NCBI RefSeq assembly: GCF_004210375.1
Contig: NC_134837.1
Span: forward strand, 167,255,310-167,319,309
Direction: 5' to 3'
Origin: Tachypleus tridentatus
Taxonomy: Eukaryota > Arthropoda > Merostomata > Xiphosura > Limulidae
DNA length: 64,000 nucleotides
In this document: in pieces, positions 57,603 through 64,000 of the stretch
Layout: every line of letters begins with the position of its first letter
How positions within the stretch are numbered: the stretch's first letter is position 1
Notes under the pieces: model-generated
What the model saw: only the letters and a program-made list of their open reading frames with translations
What the model was told of the DNA's origin: nothing
Database searches by the model: none
Made by a program: the position numbers and the translations under genes

Positions 57603-57797
57603 TGGTTTGTCTTGAAGTTCATGCAAAGCTACAAGAGGGCTATTTGCTCTAAACGCTCTTAAATTAGCACCGAAAAACTACAGGAAATGCGGCAATCACT
57701 ACCACTTGTCGCCAACTCTTTTGGTGCTCTTATATCAACAAATTACAAGATTGACCTAACATTATAACTCCACCACAGCTGAAGGAGTTAGCAGACA
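57603..57797 (-). mobile_element. SINE family A, diverged, head lost
   Basis: On the minus strand it retains CTCCTTCAGCTGTGGTGGAG, AAAGAGTTGGCGACAAGTGG and GTAGCTTTGCATGAACTTC. More diverged than other copies. Confidence 0.7.
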
Positions 57798-59017
57798 CCT
57801 CGAGGGTTAAAAAAAAAAGTTGACTTAGCGCAGACGGTTCGTGACCCCTGAAAACCTGCTTGCGACCCGCCGTTTCAGGAAATATTTGAATTTTCGTAAA
57901 CTGCAGTTATTTGGTGATTTCAAAATATTTCATTTTCGTTTCGTTTTAATCTTACCCCAATATTGTGATTATTAATGTTATAATTAATGGGTTTAATTCA
58001 AGGCTATATCTCATATGATAAACTTAGCCAAAAACTTTGAACAGTATACTAAACAACAGCAAATTAATTTCTATGAAATAAAAATATAGTGTAATCATGT
58101 GCTTTTAAAGAAACACATAACTCTAACAACACCGTAGCCAAAAGTCAATTGATGCATGTGGTTTAAAATGTCTATTGAATAACTTATCTTTATTTTTTTA
58201 CCATTAATTTGGTCACGCACAAATAAAGGCTGAAATATGTTCTACAACTCCTGATATTCCTTTATCCTGTTCTTCGTTGAAAAGTCTTTGTACTAATGTG
58301 TTTTGTTTTAAAATAGAATCATTTGAAAGTTATCTTATGTTACAATATATTGTATTGAAATTGCCGTTTTACAAACGGACTCAATAAGACTTAGCTTTCC
58401 ATCGGTAGTATATTGCTTATCTTTTGTTATTGGATAGACAAAATGAATACAATAAAAAGGGATATTACTTATTTACAGGTGTGAAATTCGTAAACAACTT
58501 ACACATGTGTATAGATGTATCAATTATTTTTAATGTCCCGCATTATAGAGAAGGTAATTAAATACAACTGGACGTTATACCTAACCAACTTAGTTCTTCT
58601 GCATACTTGTAAGACTGTAAAACAGAAATCCACTGTGAACGTTAGATATACGATTTTGCGAAACAAAGAGAGTTGATGTAGTCAAGTGACTAGGATGTTT
58701 GAACTGTGAATGTAAGGATTTGTGGTTAAGCCCTACTGTTGCAAGAATGCTCTTCACAGTTCGACGCCAGGGATGTGCTTTGAGATTGAGGACCATTTTC
58801 CAGTATTCAGTTAGATAAGGATAGCCCCAAAGATGGCGGTCTGTACTCTTGATTACCTGCCCTTTTTTTAGTCTATCAGTTCAAAGTTAGAGGTCGCTTT
58901 GTACAGATAGCCCTTGTTTAGCTTTGAAAGAAAATTTTGAACTAATCAGCATCACAACGAAGTAAAATAACTTTCGTCTAACGCTGCAAAGAATCTCATT
59001 AATAAACAATGAACAGC
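57798..59017. other. Intergenic DNA with SINE and DNA-transposon debris
   Basis: 57831-57890 has a GTGACCCCTGAAAACC and TTGCGACCCGCCG pattern suggestive of a hAT-type end. 58895-58945 is a family A-like tail (TACAGATAGCCCTTGTTTAG). No gene is seen. Confidence 0.4.
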
Positions 59018-59190
59018 ACATTTTACCTTCATTCTGTTGTGTTTATTTTCATACAGTCTGGCTAAAGGTACATTTTACCTTGATTTTGTTGTGTTTTTTT
59101 TCATACAGTCTGGCTAAAGGTACATTTTACCTTGATTTTGTTGTGTTTTTTTCATACAGTCTGCCTAAAGGCACATTTTCCTAGCTAAAA
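59018..59190 (+). repeat. 52-bp minisatellite, about 3.3 units
   Basis: Units start ACATTTTACCTT at 59018, 59070 and 59122, and a partial one at 59173. Each contains TTTTTCATACAGTCTGGCTA. Copies two and three are nearly identical, so the array is fairly recent. Confidence 0.92.
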
Positions 59191-59327
59191 GCTTTTTTTC
59201 TATACAGTTTTTCCAAAATTATTTTAACGTGTGTTTGTTTCTTGAACTTTCAGGTATTAAAATTTAACAGTTCTTTATTGCTAGAAAAATATAGTTCCAA
59301 TTTTGAACAAAAATAAATTATTTTTTA

Positions 59328-60219
59328 TACGAGGTCTGTTCAAAAAATACGCGGACTGTTTGAATTGCGCGGCTCTAGTTGGTTCCAGGGGAATCCGCTT
59401 GGTGTCGCTAGGTTTACACAGATCAGCTGATTACGACGCCATTTCCCGATTGCAGATATCTTTATTTGTGTATTATCTACGCGGTTTTAAGTGAAGTGCG
59501 ATTTTTTCGTTTGGCAGATTTCAGAATGAATGACCTGAAGGAGCAACGACTTGCTGTGAAATTTTGTGTTAAACTTGGAAAATCTGCGACTAAAACTTTT
59601 GCTATGCTTAACACGGCTTGAAGCGTACGGCATGTTTCAAGTGGCATGAACGTTTTAAGGATGGTCGACAGTCCATTGAAGATGATGAGCGTCCTGGACG
59701 TCCTTCCACGTCAACTGACGACCCACACGTTGACAAAATCAACACCCTGGTGCGGGCAAATCGACGTCTGACTGTCAGGGAGCTTGCTGAAGAGTGTGGA
59801 ATATCAGTTGGATCTTGTTACGAGATTTTCACCGAAAAATTGAAGATGCACCGCGTTGCTGCGAAATTTGTGCCTCAGAACTCGTGAGGTTTTGGCCAAA
59901 CACTCGATCACTGTTCTTCCCCCCCCCTACTCACCTGACCTTGCTCCTTGCGATTTTTTCTTGTTCCCCAAACTCAAAAGACCCTTGAAAGGAAGAAGAT
60001 TTGAGACGATTCCAGAGATTAAGGCAAATGCGACGAAGGAGCTGGAGGACATTACAAAAGAAGCGTACCAGGACTGTTTCAACAAGTGGAAACACCGTTG
60101 GGATAAGTGGGTGCGTTGGGGAGGAGAGTACTTTGAAGGGTTCCCAGACCTGTAACTTCTAAATAAAGTACATTTTGTTTTATGACGTCAGTTCGCGTAT
60201 TTTTTGAACAGCCCTCGTA
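59328..60219 (+). mobile_element. Mariner transposon, internally deleted
   Basis: Terminal inverted repeats CGAGGTCTGTTCAAAAAATA and CGAGGGCTGTTCAAAAAATA are flanked by TA. It is 892 bp; intact mariners are about 1.3 kb. The N-terminal transposase begins MNDLKEQRLAVKF at 59526, then after a short deletion WHERFKDGRQSIEDDERPGR and LTVRELAEECGISVGS to FVPQ. It then jumps (near 59883-59893) to VLAKHSITVLPPPYSPDLAP and runs to the C-terminus GGEYFEGFPDL. The gap removes the first two catalytic Asp blocks, so it cannot encode an active enzyme but keeps both ends. Confidence 0.93.
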
Positions 60220-60586
60220 CTTCAGGGTGTGAAAGTCGATTCTCAAAAGTGTTGCCTCGAAGTGGTGAGATTTGTCTCCTACGTAAATGCGTATCGAAAA
60301 AGTTTAAGAAACAAATCTGTATAATAATATAAAAATATAAATAGAAAAATAAAATAAGCACATTAGCAATGTGAAAAAGTGATATTAGCGCAAGAGCTTG
60401 TTTCTTGTGCACCTTATGTTAAATGTGTAGAAATAGTGTATACTACACAATACATAAATAAGAAACTTGAAAAATTGTTGTAAAATTGGTGAAACATTAT
60501 CTTAGTAGTGAGAACTTAACAAAATCAAACGTTCGATCCATTAAGTTATTTAAGTTCACAGAATTTCCTCTTTTACGTAAAGCATA
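60220..60586. other. Intergenic DNA, no gene seen
   Basis: No recognised feature. Confidence 0.5.
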
Positions 60587-60708
60587 TCAGTGGTAGAGCG
60601 GTATGTCTGTGGACTTACAACACTAAAATCCGGGCTTCGATACAGTGGTAGGCAGAGTATAGATAGCCCATTGTGTGGCTTTGTGTTCTTCTTCAAACAC
60701 ACAAGCAT
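60587..60708 (+). mobile_element. SINE family C
   Basis: It reads ATCAGTGGTAGAGCGGTATG, TCTGTGGACTTACAACAC, GGGCTTCGATACAGTGGTAG, then TAGATAGCCCATTGTGTGGC and TTTGTGTTC with an ACACAC end. Confidence 0.9.
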
Positions 60709-61308
60709 TTACCTAAATATCTCTACATTACTTAAGTTTTATTTCGAGTACTAATGTGTTTTAAATTACAATACTCCAGCAACTCAGTTTAGTCTCTCTG
60801 AATGCACTGTATTAATGTACTAATGTTATTTTTACTGTTCGGTGAGAGTTTGTGCCTTTCTTTTTCTTATTTATATATTTTATGATTTCCTCCTCTTTGA
60901 CAGAGCGGTGAACTAAATACAAAACGCTTAGAAATGTTGTGATTTGTTCATATAATATTGAAAGATACATAATTTTTCATGGTACATAACCAATATAAGG
61001 AAAGAACTGCCCTCTAATTTTTACGTTTCCATCTATAATACCAGACGTTTCTTTCTGTATTCACACATCTCCTGACCTCATTTCAATATAATCTTAACAT
61101 GATCAAGATAAGCAAAGATCAATGGTTTGACATCTGCTTTTTAAGAAACCATTTTAAAAGGTAAATTAAGTGTTTTTTGTTGTTTTTTTAATATCGTGCA
61201 TTTACAAGGAGTAAATAGTTAGAATACCTGTCATCCTTAAAACTTCGCTGCAGGTTACTCCAACGTTTAATATACTTTTATTCTAAACCTTAAATGCGGA
61301 AGTTAGTT
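60709..61308. other. Intergenic DNA, no gene seen
   Basis: No recognised feature. Confidence 0.5.
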
Positions 61309-61433
61309 GTTTGTTCTGGAATTAAGTACGAAGCTACACGATGGGCTATCAGTGCTCTGGCGACCACAGGTATCGAAACCCGGTTCATAGCGACGCGAAT
61401 GTACAGACATAACACTTTGCCACTGAGGTTGGA
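61309..61433 (-). mobile_element. SINE family C
   Basis: On the minus strand it reads CTCCAACCTCAGTGGCAAAG, GGGTTTCGATACCTGTGG, then GAGCACTGATAGCCCATCG and GTAGCTTCGTACTTAATTCC. Confidence 0.88.
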
Positions 61434-62432
61434 GAAATTAAAATATGTAAATTTTGAATAAAATCAGTAAAACTGAGAATACACTCCTTCAAACAATAAT
61501 TGGCTTAGTTCATAAAATAACTCTGTAACGATTTCAGTGTACGTGTTTGTTTGTAGTTAAGCGTCGAGATAGTCATAAACTATATGTACTCTGACAGCTT
61601 CGCCTATCTAAATTTGAACTTTACTGTTATAAGCCTGTAGGCATACCATTTAGCTACAAGGTAACAATTTAAAAGTACACTGGACTTTAACAAATGAAGG
61701 AAATTATTGTTTGCTCGTTTCCATATTGTAAGCAATGTGCTAAGGAACTGAAATATATAACGTGTATAAGATGCACACTTGTCATCAATAATCTAATTGT
61801 TGTTGTTTTTCATATTTTAATACACAGTGAAGTTAACAAGGAACGTTCTTCTCTGTCTATTTATTCTGTGTATCTATATTTCACCATTATGATATAGTTA
61901 TTTTCATATTTGTCAAAAATCACGTATATTCCTGTAGATAACTAGCCATTATCATTGGTAATGCGATTTTTTCAAATGGTTTGTTGCCCACTTGTATTTT
62001 ACTTGTAACTGAAAAATGTTAAGTTTATTCTGATAATGCAGTTAAAACTCAGATAGGCAAAGCACACATAAATAAAATTCTAATATTTATTTAACTATTA
62101 GCACAGTTATCCAGTGTTGCTCGGGTTTTCGAAAAAAACAAACTGCTCTCGCTGTTGCACCATACCATATCTGGACAGATTAAAAATATTTTATAAACTT
62201 ACGAAGAAAAGAAAAGAGCCCTATGTTTGATTTTTGAAAATAAACTACAAATCCGTTTTAATTTAGAGCTTCCTTATCAAAAATATTTCTTCTTTTGTTT
62301 CCTTCACTGGCATAGAAAAATAGATCCTTTGGTAGAATATATAGATTATCTTTTATACGTATGTGTACCCGTTCTGGCAAATAGAAAAGCATAGCTCTAT
62401 TAAGTATGCGTAGAACTGCGTGTAACGTAAAG
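61434..62432. other. Intergenic DNA, no gene seen
   Basis: Short open frames (for example 61694-61897) have no recognised content. Confidence 0.5.
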
Positions 62433-63929
62433 TACTGTACAAAAGTGTTAGGACAGGAGTCAAAAATAGCATTTCAGACTACTTTCAAAAACAATGGAAG
62501 GTAAATCTCAAGTGAAACATAAACACTTTATTAATCAATCTTATTTAGAAACTCAGTGAAAGTGCTCGAATTCAGCAAACAGTTAATAATATTTGCTTTA
62601 ATTACAGCAGACAGACTTTCAGGCATTGTTGTAACATATTTAATCAAAGTGTTCTTTTGGAGTTTAATCTAAATATCTTTAATACAGTCCCATAAGATTT
62701 TTTTGGAAGTAGCTGTTGCTTTTTGATCTATCAAATCCCAGATCTGTTCAACTGGGTTGAAATCGAGGCTCTGTGAGGACCATAGCATCAGTTGAATGAC
62801 TCCAGGAAGTTCTTTCATAGCTAAGTAATTTCTGCATAGATTAAAAGAGTGTTTGTGTTCCTCTTGGTGGTAGAATTCTTTAACAATAATACTAGGTTTA
62901 TCATGACGGATCAGTATCTGATAGAATTCGTACTGGCTCACTATTTCATCTATTTTGTAAATATCTCCTGTCGCCTCAGTAGAAAAATACCCCCAAACCA
63001 TCACGCTGCCTCCCTCCTGCTTCATAGTAGGTATCTTTCACCTTTCTTCCGGCGGACGTACAACCTATGTTTTGAAACATACATTTCAAACTTGGACTCA
63101 TTCCAATTTTAGTACTTTTTAGCAAGTTTTAGTCTCTTTGACAATATTTGGTGATCAAAGTGAAGGTTTTTAAACTGCTACACAACCAAATATTACATTC
63201 TCATTGAGTCTTCTTGATACTGTAGATCTGGAAGCTTTTCTCACACTTGGTACGTGGTTGTTTATCTCATGCTTGAAATCAGTGGCAGTCTTCCTTCTGT
63301 CCCGATAGCTGCATAAATAAAGACACTTAACACCAGTGTCATTGAGTTTAGGTGTTCTGCCTTTTCCTTTATTTTCAGTTTTAAATGTATGAGTCTCAGT
63401 GTTTGGGAAGCATTTCAAGTTTACAGCAACTTAAAGAAAAGTACAACTAGTATCACGTAAAACTTTTATGCGAACTATCTGCTGCACTGAGAGTTGTATA
63501 TGCTTTTTGGGTTGTGGCACAACAACAAAACTTAATATATATAGTGTTAAAAGCTTTTTTATATATCAAAGTTTAGTTGTGGAATGATATTAAATTGATT
63601 TTTTGTAACATATACGGGTATCATAAGCTAGCTCCTTGGCAGCTTCGTTCTATATATTTAAGACACTGTATGAGTACCATTACAATTATTTTAGACTCAG
63701 TACCTTCGTTCAAGTAGAACCGTTATGAGATGCCCTTGGTACAAGTATATGGAGATTCTAAAGAATGATAAGTATTTTCATCCTGCCTTATTCAGTTGTC
63801 AATGGGAATCAGTGAAGCATTACAATTGTGTTAAAATTTATATTTACATTATAACGGCATGGAAGAATTAGCTCCATAAAATGGAAATAATGACAAAATA
63901 TTCTCTTATCCTAGCACTTTTGCACAGTA
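62433..63929 (-). mobile_element. Tc1-like DNA transposon, decayed (copy 2)
   Basis: Terminal inverted repeats TACTGTACAAAAGTGTTAGG and TACTGTGCAAAAGTGCTAGG start with TA, the Tc1/mariner target. On the minus strand the N-terminal helix-turn-helix part (63418-63170, with RKASRSTVSRRLNE) and the catalytic part (63025-62669, with SVMVWGYFSTEATGDI and SLDFNPVEQIWD) survive. The second catalytic Asp seems lost: FYHQEEHKHS stands where FQQDNxPKH is usual. Frameshifts separate the pieces, so it is non-autonomous. Confidence 0.88.
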
Positions 63930-64000
63930 CTGTATATGTTAACATATACAGGAGGGCGACATTTAAATATATATGGATTAGATCAATTGCCATGTTTAAA

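Noticed and set aside
57831-57890. hAT MITE end
   Set aside because: The GACCCC / GCGACCC pattern is suggestive, but no matching inverted end or 8-bp duplication was found.

Overview
This is eukaryotic, AT-rich, intron-bearing animal DNA. The one intact gene is an arthropod-type mitochondrial cytochrome P450. Its closest match from memory is CYP315A1 (Drosophila shadow), the ecdysteroid 2-hydroxylase, so an arthropod is the likely source. The repeat landscape is dominated by tRNA-derived SINEs whose sequences I associate with chelicerates, possibly horseshoe crabs. That placement is inference, not proof.

Layout. 1-2930 is a decayed non-LTR retrotransposon cut by the left window edge. 3.0-11 kb is non-coding DNA with many SINEs. 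11.2-13.8 kb holds a Penelope-like element (reverse transcriptase plus GIY-YIG remnant) with inverted terminal repeats that carry hammerhead ribozyme motifs, next to a Tc1 relic. 13.8-31 kb is SINE-rich non-coding DNA with a mariner-type MITE (22.2-22.6 kb) and a second, palindromic Penelope-like element (24.3-25.1 kb). 31-36 kb holds a possible orphan exon, a hAT MITE with a perfect 8-bp target duplication, an unclassified inverted-repeat-bounded segment, and a small fold-back Penelope relic. 37-42 kb holds two DNA-transposon relics (one of the Tc1 type common in fish) and a decayed pseudogene of an uncharacterised, probably transposase-like family.

43.5-55.8 kb is the P450 gene on the minus strand. 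I assembled eight exons by hand with consistent GT-AG junctions; they total 1656 nt, or 551 codons plus stop. Its introns contain SINEs, a Tc1 element and an 11-copy 38-bp minisatellite. The first (functional) minisatellite unit is the end of exon 2 with its splice donor, so ten decoy donors lie just downstream of the real one. 56-64 kb is again intergenic, with SINEs, an internally deleted mariner, a 52-bp minisatellite and a second copy of the Tc1 element found in the P450 intron.

The SINEs fall into three families (called A, B and C here). All end in a related 3' module (core CAGATAGCCC followed by a GTGGCTTTG- or GTGTAGCTTTG-like stretch), which suggests they share one LINE partner. Only the P450 can be called a functional gene with confidence; most other open frames are short chance frames or transposon debris.
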